Assembly: GCA_015655485.1 (NCBI GenBank)
Contig: JAATEZ010000157.1
Span: forward strand, 1-5,702
DNA: 5,702 nucleotides
Direction: 5' to 3'
Source: Lactobacillales bacterium
GTDB taxonomy: Bacteria; Bacillota; Bacilli; Lactobacillales; Vagococcaceae
A program made the position numbers and the translations under genes. Under the pieces are notes generated by a model. The model was given only the letters and a program-made list of their open reading frames with translations, made no database searches and was not told where the DNA came from. Below are positions 1 through 5,457 of this stretch, piece after piece. The stretch's first letter is position 1. Each line of letters starts with the position of its first letter.

Positions 1-1916
1 ATTTTATCCATCATAAATTCTGATTTTTTTAACGAATCCGTGTCACGTTCAGCCTCAACGGAACGACGCTCCATCTTTGATGAATGATCGGCGATCTCAG
101 AAATTTCATCCTGCCAATGCTGCTTTACTTTTTCAGCGACCGGCCGATCCTGATAACTGCGGATGAGCCTATGAACGATCAAATCAGGATAGCGACGAAT
201 GGGAGAAGTAAAATGAGTATAATTTTCGGCAGCTAAGCCATAATGCCCCAAAGAATCTTCAGAATAACGGGCTTGCTGCATACTGCGCAGCATCATCGTA
301 TTGATCACCGCTTCTTCCGGCCTGCCTGCCACTTGTTCCAGAACTGCTTGCAGATCTTTGGGCCTGATCGTCTCTTTGGTTCCTTTGACAACTACACCAA
401 AGATGGTGGCAAATTCAAAGAATCGCTGCATTTTTTCTTCTTTAGGCTGTTCATGGATCCGGTATATAAACGGCAGCTTCAGCTGATGATAATTTTTAGC
501 GACAGTTTCATTAGCGATCAACATAAAAGATTCGATCAGCTTTTCAGCTAAACCTCTGTGTCTTAGTAAGATATCATAAGGATGGCCTTCTGAATCTACC
601 CTAACTTCCGCTTCGTGATCCTCAAAAGAAATGGCCCCCCGCTGTTCTCTCATTTTTTCTAAAATCAAATGCAGTTCTTTCATTTTGTGAAACATGGGAA
701 CTAATTCCTGATATTTTTCACAAATTTCCGGATCCTGATCTTCAAGAATCGCATTGACAGCAGTATAAGTCATTCTGGCCGCAGTTTGGATGACACTTGG
801 AAAAATTTCATAGCGCACAACTTTTCCGGCAAGATCAATTTCCATTTCGCAACTCATTGTGAGCCTGGGCACCATAGGATTCAAAGAACAGATTCCATTA
901 GATAAACGCTGAGGCAGCATCGGGATCACTCGATCCGTCAAATAAACACTTGTTCCTCGATCGAAGGCCTCCTGATCTATAGGACTGTTTTCAGTTACAT
1001 AATAAGAAACATCCGCAATATGGACTCCTAAGAAAAAATGACCATTATCCAATTTTTTTACTGTCACAGCATCATCCAGATCTTTAGCTCCTTCTCCGTC
1101 GATCGTCACGATCATTTCATCACGCAAATCTCTGCGAGACTCAAAATCAGAGGAAGAGATCTTATCTGGAATAGCTTCAGCTTGAACAAGCACCTCTTCT
1201 GGAAATTCAACCGGGATTCCGTGCTGAACAACAATAGATAAAATATCCATTCCCGGATCATTCTTGTGACCCACAATTTTTATTACGACTCCTTCGAGAC
1301 TTTCAGGATGGTTGGCATCAGGAAAACGGGTCATAGTCACCATACAGATACTGCCATCCAGCGGTTTTATTCCCTCGGCACCAACAAAAACCTTAAAAGA
1401 TGAAAGCTTTTTGTCTTTAGGAACCACTACTCCATATAGTTCTGTCCGACTGACCTTTTCTTCAGTAAAAGCCGTGAATTCTCCCACGATTTGAGTGACA
1501 GCTCTTTCCAGCACTTCAATGACTTTCCCTTCAGGCCCTCTATCATCCCGCTCCCTTGCCGGTTTCATGATATCCACCTTGACCGTATCGCCATCCAGTG
1601 CATAAGCAGTAGATTCCTTGGAGATATAAATATCTTCCTCCTCTTCATCAAAAGTCACAAAACCAAAACCTCGTTCATTCCTGTGAAAGATTCCCTCAAC
1701 AAACACATCTGAAGAGACTAAACTGATTTTTCCCTTTCGAGTGAACTTAATTAAATTTTCGCGTTCCATTTCCGCGATCAGCTGAACAAATTTTTTAAAA
1801 TCAAGTACTTGGCTGCTGCCTAAGCCGTGACTGATCTCTTCTGTTGAGTAAGACGATTTTTTCCCTTGTGTTAAAAACTGCAGGATCAAATCTCGTAATT
1901 CTTTATTATTTGTCAT
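1..1916 (-). CDS. rnr: Ribonuclease R (3'-5' exoribonuclease), 3' end cut off by the window edge
   Basis: RNase R degrades RNA processively from the 3' end, including structured RNA, and takes part in RNA turnover and, with SmpB/tmRNA, in removal of defective mRNAs. I translated 638 complete codons in one frame with no stop or frameshift. Visible in order: an N-terminal winged-helix-like segment (about 1-65), a first cold-shock/OB domain (about 70-130, with RGFGFVTF at 82-89), a second OB region (about 150-240) and the RNB catalytic domain (about 261-590). The four metal-binding aspartates of the RNB family are present as D273, D279, D281 and D282 (IDGEGAKDLDD). Y325 matches the conserved RNA-stacking tyrosine, and HFTSPIRRYPDL begins at 568. 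The sequence leaves the window just after the RNB domain, so the C-terminal S1 domain, expected from the usual family length of roughly 800 residues, is not seen. The ATG at 1916 has GAGGAG five bases upstream and overlaps the est stop. The N-terminal HTH, full OB pair and motif spacing favour RNase R over RNase II. Confidence 0.96.
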   Translation of the reverse strand, partial: MTNNKELRDLILQFLTQGKKSSYSTEEISHGLGSSQVLDFKKFVQLIAEMERENLIKFTRKGKISLVSSDVFVEGIFHRNERGFGFVTFDEEEEDIYISKESTAYALDGDTVKVDIMKPARERDDRGPEGKVIEVLERAVTQIVGEFTAFTEEKVSRTELYGVVVPKDKKLSSFKVFVGAEGIKPLDGSICMVTMTRFPDANHPESLEGVVIKIVGHKNDPGMDILSIVVQHGIPVEFPEEVLVQAEAIPDKISSSDFESRRDLRDEMIVTIDGEGAKDLDDAVTVKKLDNGHFFLGVHIADVSYYVTENSPIDQEAFDRGTSVYLTDRVIPMLPQRLSNGICSLNPMVPRLTMSCEMEIDLAGKVVRYEIFPSVIQTAARMTYTAVNAILEDQDPEICEKYQELVPMFHKMKELHLILEKMREQRGAISFEDHEAEVRVDSEGHPYDILLRHRGLAEKLIESFMLIANETVAKNYHQLKLPFIYRIHEQPKEEKMQRFFEFATIFGVVVKGTKETIRPKDLQAVLEQVAGRPEEAVINTMMLRSMQQARYSEDSLGHYGLAAENYTHFTSPIRRYPDLIVHRLIRSYQDRPVAEKVKQHWQDEISEIADHSSKMERRSVEAERDTDSLKKSEFMMDK

Positions 1917-1927
1917 TCATTCTCCTC
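1913..1927 (-). promoter_or_regulatory. rnr ribosome binding site and ATGA stop/start overlap with est
   Basis: On the minus strand GAGGAG (1927-1922) lies inside the last codons of est, five bases before the rnr ATG (1916-1914). That ATG shares bases with the est TGA (1915-1913), giving ATGA. A nearby ATG at about 1920 is out of frame and reaches a stop within a few codons. The arrangement suggests translational coupling of est and rnr. Confidence 0.85.
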
Positions 1928-2683
1928 ATTCCACGACATTTTTTCCAAAAATATCAGTATATCTTGTTCCAACTCTTTATGCACTTTATCAACTGTGATC
2001 ACATGTCCGCTTTCAGCATACCAGTAAAGCTCAGCAGCAGAATTTTTTAAAGCACTTTGAGTCTTGTAAACCGAATCAGGTTCGATCATCTTGTCTTGGC
2101 CTGCCTGGGCTAAAAAAACCGGCTGCCGGATATTTTCAAGATTAGTATAAACTTTTTGTGAGAATTTTTTGATTTGAGTCAGTTGTTCATTTAATAATGG
2201 TTCTAATTCTGCTAATTCAGTTTCTATCTCCTGATGATTTTTTCCGCCAAGTTTAAGAACTTTTTCACTGTAAGTCAAAAAACTGGGCAAAATATTTGTT
2301 TTTGCCTCGGGAAATATCGGAGAACAAAATGCTCCGCCGCTTAAAACAGCCTCAGAAAAACACTCTAACGCGCGCAGTGCAAAGATTCCCCCCATCGACA
2401 GACCAAATACTGCTATAGTAGAGAAAGACTCTTTTTTAAGAAAAGCGATGCTCTTTTCTACATCCGCCCACCAGTCTTCCGGCCCGCTCTTTAAAATATC
2501 CCTAGGGTCTAATGTGCCGTGTCCATGAAATAATGGTGCATACACTGTAAAATCATTTTTCTCCAAAAACCTGGCTAACAATCGAACATCATTAGGGGTC
2601 CCTGAATATGCATGCAACAATAAAACTGCTTTTTTTCCGCCTTTAAAATAAAGTGGAGCGGGTAATTCTATTTTTGTCTTCAT
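1913..2683 (-). CDS. est: Carboxylesterase, Est30-like alpha/beta hydrolase
   Basis: This encodes a 256-residue soluble alpha/beta hydrolase resembling the Geobacillus Est30 carboxylesterase, which hydrolyses short- to medium-chain carboxyl esters; the physiological substrate is unknown. The nucleophile elbow GLSMGG puts the catalytic serine at 96. D197 (AGQDKMI) and H227 (SGHVIT) complete the triad, close to the Est30 positions as I recall them. Other family features are the lid region at about 125-180, the GPEDWWADV segment at 67-75 and the C-terminal FLEKMSW. The usual HG oxyanion motif reads H24-A25 (HAYSGTPND). No signal peptide or membrane segment is seen, so it is probably cytoplasmic. 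I place the start at the ATG at 2683 because AAGGAG sits seven bases upstream; an in-frame TTG at 2689 is too close to that site. It is the first gene of a two-gene unit with rnr, an order known in many Firmicutes (secG, esterase, rnr, smpB). The symbol follows common usage. Confidence 0.9.
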   Translation of the reverse strand: MKTKIELPAPLYFKGGKKAVLLLHAYSGTPNDVRLLARFLEKNDFTVYAPLFHGHGTLDPRDILKSGPEDWWADVEKSIAFLKKESFSTIAVFGLSMGGIFALRALECFSEAVLSGGAFCSPIFPEAKTNILPSFLTYSEKVLKLGGKNHQEIETELAELEPLLNEQLTQIKKFSQKVYTNLENIRQPVFLAQAGQDKMIEPDSVYKTQSALKNSAAELYWYAESGHVITVDKVHKELEQDILIFLEKMSWNEENE

Positions 2684-2690
2684 AATCAAA

Positions 2691-2696
2691 CTCCTT
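2691..2696 (-). promoter_or_regulatory. Ribosome binding site of est
   Basis: AAGGAG on the minus strand lies seven bases before the ATG at 2683. It decides between that ATG and the in-frame TTG at 2689, which would leave only about one base after the site. Confidence 0.8.
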
Positions 2697-2706
2697 AATA
2701 ATTCCT

Positions 2707-2715
2707 ATTATAGCA
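2707..2715 (-). promoter_or_regulatory. Candidate extended -10 promoter of est-rnr
   Basis: The minus strand carries TGC-TATAAT (2715-2707), a perfect -10 hexamer with an extended TGn element, about 24 bases before the est ATG. No good TTGACA-like -35 box lies 16-18 bases upstream, which fits an extended -10 promoter. Transcription would start near 2700, giving a very short leader that still contains the Shine-Dalgarno site. Its position just after the secG terminator supports an independent est-rnr transcript. Confidence 0.65.
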
Positions 2716-2770
2716 TAGTCTCATACTCTCAGTTTTAATATTCATTTTAAAAAATCAGGTTTTAAAAGCA

Positions 2771-2801
2771 AAGAAAAAACCCCTGCAAAAACAGGAGGTT
2801 T
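2771..2801 (-). terminator. Intrinsic terminator downstream of secG
   Basis: Seven bases after the secG stop the minus strand can form a stem of AACC-(T)-CCTG with CAGG-GGTT, eight pairs with one bulged T, around a TTTTTG loop. A T-rich tail follows (TTTT C TTT). Position and form fit a rho-independent terminator that separates secG from est-rnr. The bulge makes it weaker than the one after eno. Confidence 0.75.
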
Positions 2802-2807
2802 GAATGG

Positions 2808-3044
2808 TCATTTTGATGATAAGTAGGCTAAAACAAAAGCAACGATAATAAATGCCGCTCCCAGAACAGCAGTTATTCTCTGCATTACAGCTTCAAAGCC
2901 CCGTGCTTTCTGCTTGCCGAACAGCTGGTCTGCACCGCCAGTAAATGCACTCGCTGCACTATTTTGTTTGGTGGGCTGCATCAATACCACAATAATAAGC
3001 AAAATAGACAAAACAATCATGACTCCTAAAAAAAAATTATACAC
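2808..3044 (-). CDS. secG: Preprotein translocase subunit SecG
   Basis: SecG is the small, non-essential subunit of the SecYEG channel and assists SecA-driven protein export across the cytoplasmic membrane. The product has 78 residues, typical for Gram-positive SecG. It shows two hydrophobic membrane segments (about 4-21 and 56-75) joined by the conserved cytoplasmic loop: MQPTKQNSA begins at 22, then a glycine-rich FTGG patch, then LFGKQKARGFE at 41-51. The start is a GTG at 3044, supported by AGGGAGG nine bases upstream and by the family-typical MYNFFL N-terminus; an in-frame ATG at 3020 would remove part of the first membrane segment. The gene stands alone between the eno terminator and its own terminator, with a candidate promoter just upstream. 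Confidence 0.95.
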   Translation of the reverse strand: MYNFFLGVMIVLSILLIIVVLMQPTKQNSAASAFTGGADQLFGKQKARGFEAVMQRITAVLGAAFIIVAFVLAYLSSK

Positions 3045-3053
3045 GAACTAGAA

Positions 3054-3060
3054 CCTCCCT
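3054..3060 (-). promoter_or_regulatory. Ribosome binding site of secG (supports the GTG start)
   Basis: AGGGAGG on the minus strand lies nine bases before the GTG at 3044. This strong site favours GTG over the downstream ATG at 3020, although that ATG also has a weaker GGAG close by. Confidence 0.8.
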
Positions 3061-3082
3061 GCTCGATCACATTTTAATACCT

Positions 3083-3110
3083 ATTATACTTTAGCATACT
3101 TAGCTAAAAA
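3083..3110 (-). promoter_or_regulatory. Candidate secG promoter
   Basis: The minus strand has a perfect TATAAT (3088-3083). A weak -35 candidate, TTTTTA (3110-3105), lies 16 bases upstream and matches TTGACA at three of six positions. The predicted start near 3076 gives a leader of about 30 bases containing the AGGGAGG site. As a strong terminator lies upstream after eno, secG needs its own promoter, which supports the call. Confidence 0.55.
3090..3108. repeat. 6-bp inverted repeat in the secG promoter spacer
   Basis: TTTAGC (3090-3095) and GCTAAA (3103-3108) form perfect 6-bp arms separated by seven bases. The repeat ends one base from the -10 hexamer and reaches into the weak -35 candidate. 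It could be an operator for a dimeric regulator, but in AT-rich intergenic DNA it may be chance. I do not recognise it as a known operator. Confidence 0.4.
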
Positions 3111-3163
3111 TTACTACTATTTTTCTTTTCAAACTCCCTGACGACCGATTCAAAACAGAGACT

Positions 3164-3206
3164 AAAAAGCAGGTGGACAAGACTCTTTCAAGTTTTGTCC
3201 ACCTGC
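3164..3206 (-). terminator. Strong intrinsic terminator of the glycolytic unit, downstream of eno
   Basis: On the minus strand the arms at 3206-3191 and 3184-3169 form a 16-bp stem. It begins GCAGGTGGACAA and contains a single G-U pair; the loop is TGAAAG. TTTTT follows directly (3168-3164). This is a classic rho-independent terminator. The opposite strand has no T-run after the stem, so it acts only on leftward transcription. It should end transcripts from pgk-tpiA-eno before secG. Confidence 0.9.
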
Positions 3207-3213
3207 CGATTTC

Positions 3214-3235
3214 AGCGTGTTGATCCAACACAGCT
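3214..3235 (-). other. Small hairpin in the eno 3' untranslated region
   Basis: Between the eno stop and the terminator, GTGTTG (3217-3222) pairs with CAACAC (3226-3231) around a three-base loop. It is extended by AGC (3214-3216) with GCT (3233-3235) across one bulged base, giving nine pairs. It has no T-tract on the minus strand, so it is not a terminator itself. It may shield the mRNA 3' region or be a processing site; function is not known. Confidence 0.5.
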
Positions 3236-3259
3236 AAAACAAAATTTTATCAAATCTGT

Positions 3260-4558
3260 TTATTTGTTTTTCAAGTTGTAGAAAGATTTCAACCCTTTGT
3301 ATTCAGCCACTTCGCCTAATTGATCTTCAATACGTAATAATTGGTTGTATTTAGCGATACGATCCGTACGGCTTAATGAACCAGTTTTGATTTGGCCAGC
3401 ATTGGTTGCAACAGCAATATCAGAAATAGTAGAATCTTCTGTTTCACCGGAACGATGAGAGACAACGGCCGTATAACCTGCTTCTTTAGCCATTTCAATA
3501 GCTTCAAAGGTTTCAGTTAAGGTACCGATTTGATTGACTTTGATAAGGATCGAATTAGCAATGCCTTTTTCAATTCCTTCAGCCAATTTTTGCGTGTTCG
3601 TTACAAACAAATCATCTCCAACTAACTGAACTTTATCTCCAAGCTCCTCTGTCAATTGTTTGAATCCTTCCCAGTCATTTTCATCCAAACCATCTTCAAT
3701 GGAAATAATTGGATATTTTTTAACTAGATCTTTGTATAATTGGATCATTTCTGCCGTTGTTTTTTCGCCTTCGCCGGAATCAGCTAAAACGTAAACGCCT
3801 TTTTCTTTATCATAGAATTCAGAAGAGGCAGCATCCATAGCCAGAACAACGTCTTTTCCTGGTTTGTAGCCGGCCTTTTCGATCGCTTCGATGATCACTT
3901 CAAAACCTTCTTCATTAGAACCAAGGTTTGGCGCAAAACCGCCTTCGTCTCCGACAGATGTGGTCAGACCTTTAGCTTTTAAAATAGAGGCTAAAGCATG
4001 AAAAACTTCTGCTCCCATTCTTAAAGCTTCTTTGAATGTAGGAGCGCCGACCGGCATGATCATAAATTCTTGGAAATCGATACTATTATCCGCATGAGAA
4101 CCGCCATTAATAATGTTCATCATTGGTGTCGGCAAAACTTTTGTATTAAATCCGCCTAAATAATGATATAGAGGAATTTCTAAATAATCTGCGGCTGCCC
4201 GAGCAACAGCGATGGAAACACCAAGAATCGCATTCGCACCTAATTTACCTTTATTTGGGGTACCATCTAATTCGATCATTGCCTTGTCGATCGCCATTTG
4301 GTCTCTGACATCATAACCAATAACAGCCTCTGCAATAATATTATTTACATTATCAACTGCTTTTGAAACGCCTTTGCCGCCGTAACGAGCTTTGTCGCCG
4401 TCTCTCAATTCCACAGCTTCATATTCTCCTGTGGAAGCGCCTGATGGAACCATCCCGCGACCAAAAGCACCGCTTTCAGTATAAACTTCTACTTCGATTG
4501 TTGGATTACCACGAGAATCTAAGACTTCGCGAGCATATACATCAGTAATAATTGACAT
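3260..4558 (-). CDS. eno: Enolase (phosphopyruvate hydratase)
   Basis: Enolase interconverts 2-phosphoglycerate and phosphoenolpyruvate, the penultimate step of glycolysis. It acts in the cytoplasm and in many Gram-positives is also found on the surface, where it can bind plasminogen. The 432-residue product starts MSIITDVYAREVLDSRGNPT. Key residues are all present: the GAST loop at 40-43, H155, catalytic E205 (GDEGG), metal ligands D242, E288 and D315, catalytic base K340 within the enolase signature ILIKVNQIGT, and K391 near SLSRTDR. I chose the ATG at 4558 because it gives the family N-terminus and has AAAGGAG eleven bases upstream. The frame stays open to an ATG at 4603, but those 15 codons do not resemble any enolase. 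The gene follows tpiA by about 120 bases and probably receives both readthrough from the upstream glycolytic genes and transcription from its own promoter. A strong terminator follows. Confidence 0.98.
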   Translation of the reverse strand: MSIITDVYAREVLDSRGNPTIEVEVYTESGAFGRGMVPSGASTGEYEAVELRDGDKARYGGKGVSKAVDNVNNIIAEAVIGYDVRDQMAIDKAMIELDGTPNKGKLGANAILGVSIAVARAAADYLEIPLYHYLGGFNTKVLPTPMMNIINGGSHADNSIDFQEFMIMPVGAPTFKEALRMGAEVFHALASILKAKGLTTSVGDEGGFAPNLGSNEEGFEVIIEAIEKAGYKPGKDVVLAMDAASSEFYDKEKGVYVLADSGEGEKTTAEMIQLYKDLVKKYPIISIEDGLDENDWEGFKQLTEELGDKVQLVGDDLFVTNTQKLAEGIEKGIANSILIKVNQIGTLTETFEAIEMAKEAGYTAVVSHRSGETEDSTISDIAVATNAGQIKTGSLSRTDRIAKYNQLLRIEDQLGEVAEYKGLKSFYNLKNK

Positions 4559-4569
4559 GTTTTTTGTCT

Positions 4570-4576
4570 CTCCTTT
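4570..4576 (-). promoter_or_regulatory. Ribosome binding site of eno
   Basis: AAAGGAG on the minus strand precedes the ATG at 4558 by an A-rich spacer of eleven bases, somewhat long. tpiA has an AGGAG at the same distance with a similar A-rich spacer. It supports the 4558 start over the upstream ATG at 4603. Confidence 0.8.
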
Positions 4577-4587
4577 GTTTTTATCAT

Positions 4588-4609
4588 TAAGGAAGAATTT
4601 CATTCCTTA
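4588..4609 (-). other. Hairpin at the predicted 5' end of the eno mRNA
   Basis: On the minus strand TAAGGAA (4609-4603) can pair with TTCCTTA (4594-4588), seven pairs with an eight-base loop. If transcription starts about seven bases after the candidate -10 box (around 4607), the hairpin sits at the very 5' end of the mRNA, upstream of the Shine-Dalgarno site. Such 5'-terminal stems can stabilise Gram-positive mRNAs; here that is inference. Confidence 0.4.
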
Positions 4610-4613
4610 TTCC

Positions 4614-4642
4614 ATTGTAGTAAATGATTGGAAAAGATGCAA
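4614..4642 (-). promoter_or_regulatory. Candidate sigma-A promoter of eno
   Basis: The minus strand carries TTGCAT (4642-4637) and TACAAT (4619-4614) with an ideal 17-base spacer. The -10 box matches the consensus at five of six positions and the -35 box at three, including the important TTG. The predicted start near 4607 leaves a leader of about 50 bases before the eno ATG. It would let enolase be expressed separately from pgk-tpiA. Confidence 0.6.
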
Positions 4643-4666
4643 TTTATTTTTATAAATTTCCAATCA
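4625..4666. repeat. 10-bp perfect inverted repeat between tpiA and eno
   Basis: TGATTGGAAA (4625-4634) and TTTCCAATCA (4657-4666) are perfect 10-bp inverted arms 22 bases apart. The shorter inverted pair AATTTAT (4641-4647) and ATAAATT (4652-4658) partly overlaps the right arm. The repeat brackets the candidate eno -35 box, and one arm lies within the promoter spacer. It could be an operator, a weak terminator or attenuator of tpiA transcripts (followed only by TTTAC), or an RNA processing hairpin. The sequence alone does not decide. Confidence 0.6.
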
Positions 4667-4678
4667 AATAGATGCTGT

Positions 4679-5434
4679 TTACTTTACTGCTTCTAATAAA
4701 GCCAGGAATGAAGCTGGTTCTAAACTTGCTCCGCCGACTAAAGCCCCATCAATGTTTTCTTGTGCCATATATTCAGCAATATTTTCCGGTTTCACACTGC
4801 CGCCATATTGGATCCGTACCTTGTCAGCTACTTGTCCGCCAAATAATTTGGCTACTGTTTGTCGAACCACACCACAAGTATCATCCGCATCTTTTGCTGT
4901 AGATGATTTACCAGTTCCAATCGCCCAAATAGGTTCATAAGCAATAACCAGATCAGCCACCTGGTTATCCGTCAGGTCTTTAAGAGCGGCCTCTACTTGA
5001 CCTGAGATCCAAGAATTCGTTTCCCCGGCTTCTTTTTGCGCCAAAGTTTCGCCACAGCAAATGATTGGAGTCATTCCATTAGCAATGATTGCTTTGGCTT
5101 TTTTGTTGACTTCTTCATTTGTTTCATGGAAATATTCGCGACGTTCAGAATGCCCGATGATCACATACTGAACTTTCAAATCAGCCAAGGCCTGTGGAGA
5201 AGTTTCTCCAGTAAAAGCGCCGGCATTTTCAAAATAACAATTTTGAGCAGAAATTTGAAGTTCAGTCCCGGCAGCAGCTTCTACAAGTTCTTGCAGGAAA
5301 AGCGCAGGAGAACCAATAACTGAATCTACTTTTTCTTGAGATGGGATCTTGGTTTTGACAGCTTCAGCAAAGGCTTTCGCTTCGCCAGCAGTTTTATTCA
5401 TTTTCCAGTTCCCGGCAATGATTGGTTTTCGCAT
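4679..5434 (-). CDS. tpiA: Triosephosphate isomerase
   Basis: This enzyme interconverts dihydroxyacetone phosphate and D-glyceraldehyde 3-phosphate in glycolysis and works as a cytoplasmic TIM-barrel dimer. The 251-residue product has the usual length. It shows the active-site residues N9 and K11 (AGNWKMNKT), electrophile H95 in IIGHSERR, catalytic base E167 in AYEPIWAIGTG with the following mobile loop 6, and the phosphate-binding YGGSVKPEN (210-218) and GALVGGASL (230-238). The start is the ATG at 5434, giving the family N-terminus MRKPIIAGNWK, with AGGAG eleven bases upstream. An in-frame GTG at 5446 overlaps that site and is unlikely. It lies 23 bases after pgk with no terminator between them, so the two are almost certainly cotranscribed. 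Confidence 0.98.
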   Translation of the reverse strand: MRKPIIAGNWKMNKTAGEAKAFAEAVKTKIPSQEKVDSVIGSPALFLQELVEAAAGTELQISAQNCYFENAGAFTGETSPQALADLKVQYVIIGHSERREYFHETNEEVNKKAKAIIANGMTPIICCGETLAQKEAGETNSWISGQVEAALKDLTDNQVADLVIAYEPIWAIGTGKSSTAKDADDTCGVVRQTVAKLFGGQVADKVRIQYGGSVKPENIAEYMAQENIDGALVGGASLEPASFLALLEAVK

Positions 5435-5445
5435 GTTTTTATTCA

Positions 5446-5450
5446 CTCCT
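5446..5450 (-). promoter_or_regulatory. Ribosome binding site of tpiA
   Basis: AGGAG on the minus strand lies in the 23-base pgk-tpiA gap, eleven bases before the ATG at 5434. It overlaps the in-frame GTG at 5446 and thereby rules it out as a start. Confidence 0.75.
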
Positions 5451-5457
5451 AAATAAA

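Noticed and set aside
243..551. Plus-strand open frame of about 100 codons
   Set aside because: It lies fully within the rnr coding sequence on the other strand, has no family-like motifs and no convincing ribosome site. Other plus-strand frames over eno, tpiA and est were dismissed for the same reasons.
1..1916. Possible frameshift or pseudogene in the left third of the window
   Set aside because: Manual translation from 1916 runs 638 codons in one frame with intact RNB catalytic residues; the gene is only cut by the window edge.
2684..2689. TTG at 2689 as the est start
   Set aside because: It nearly touches the AAGGAG site, whereas the ATG at 2683 has a seven-base spacer.
3018..3020. ATG at 3020 as the secG start
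   Set aside because: It would cut into the first membrane segment, and the stronger AGGGAGG belongs to the GTG at 3044 with the typical MYNFFL start.
4559..4603. In-frame upstream start (ATG at 4603) that would add 15 residues to enolase
   Set aside because: The extra residues do not resemble the family N-terminus. AAAGGAG serves the ATG at 4558, and 4603 lies at or next to the predicted transcription start.
5435..5446. GTG at 5446 as the tpiA start
   Set aside because: It overlaps the AGGAG site, and the family N-terminus MRKPIIAGNWK begins at 5434.
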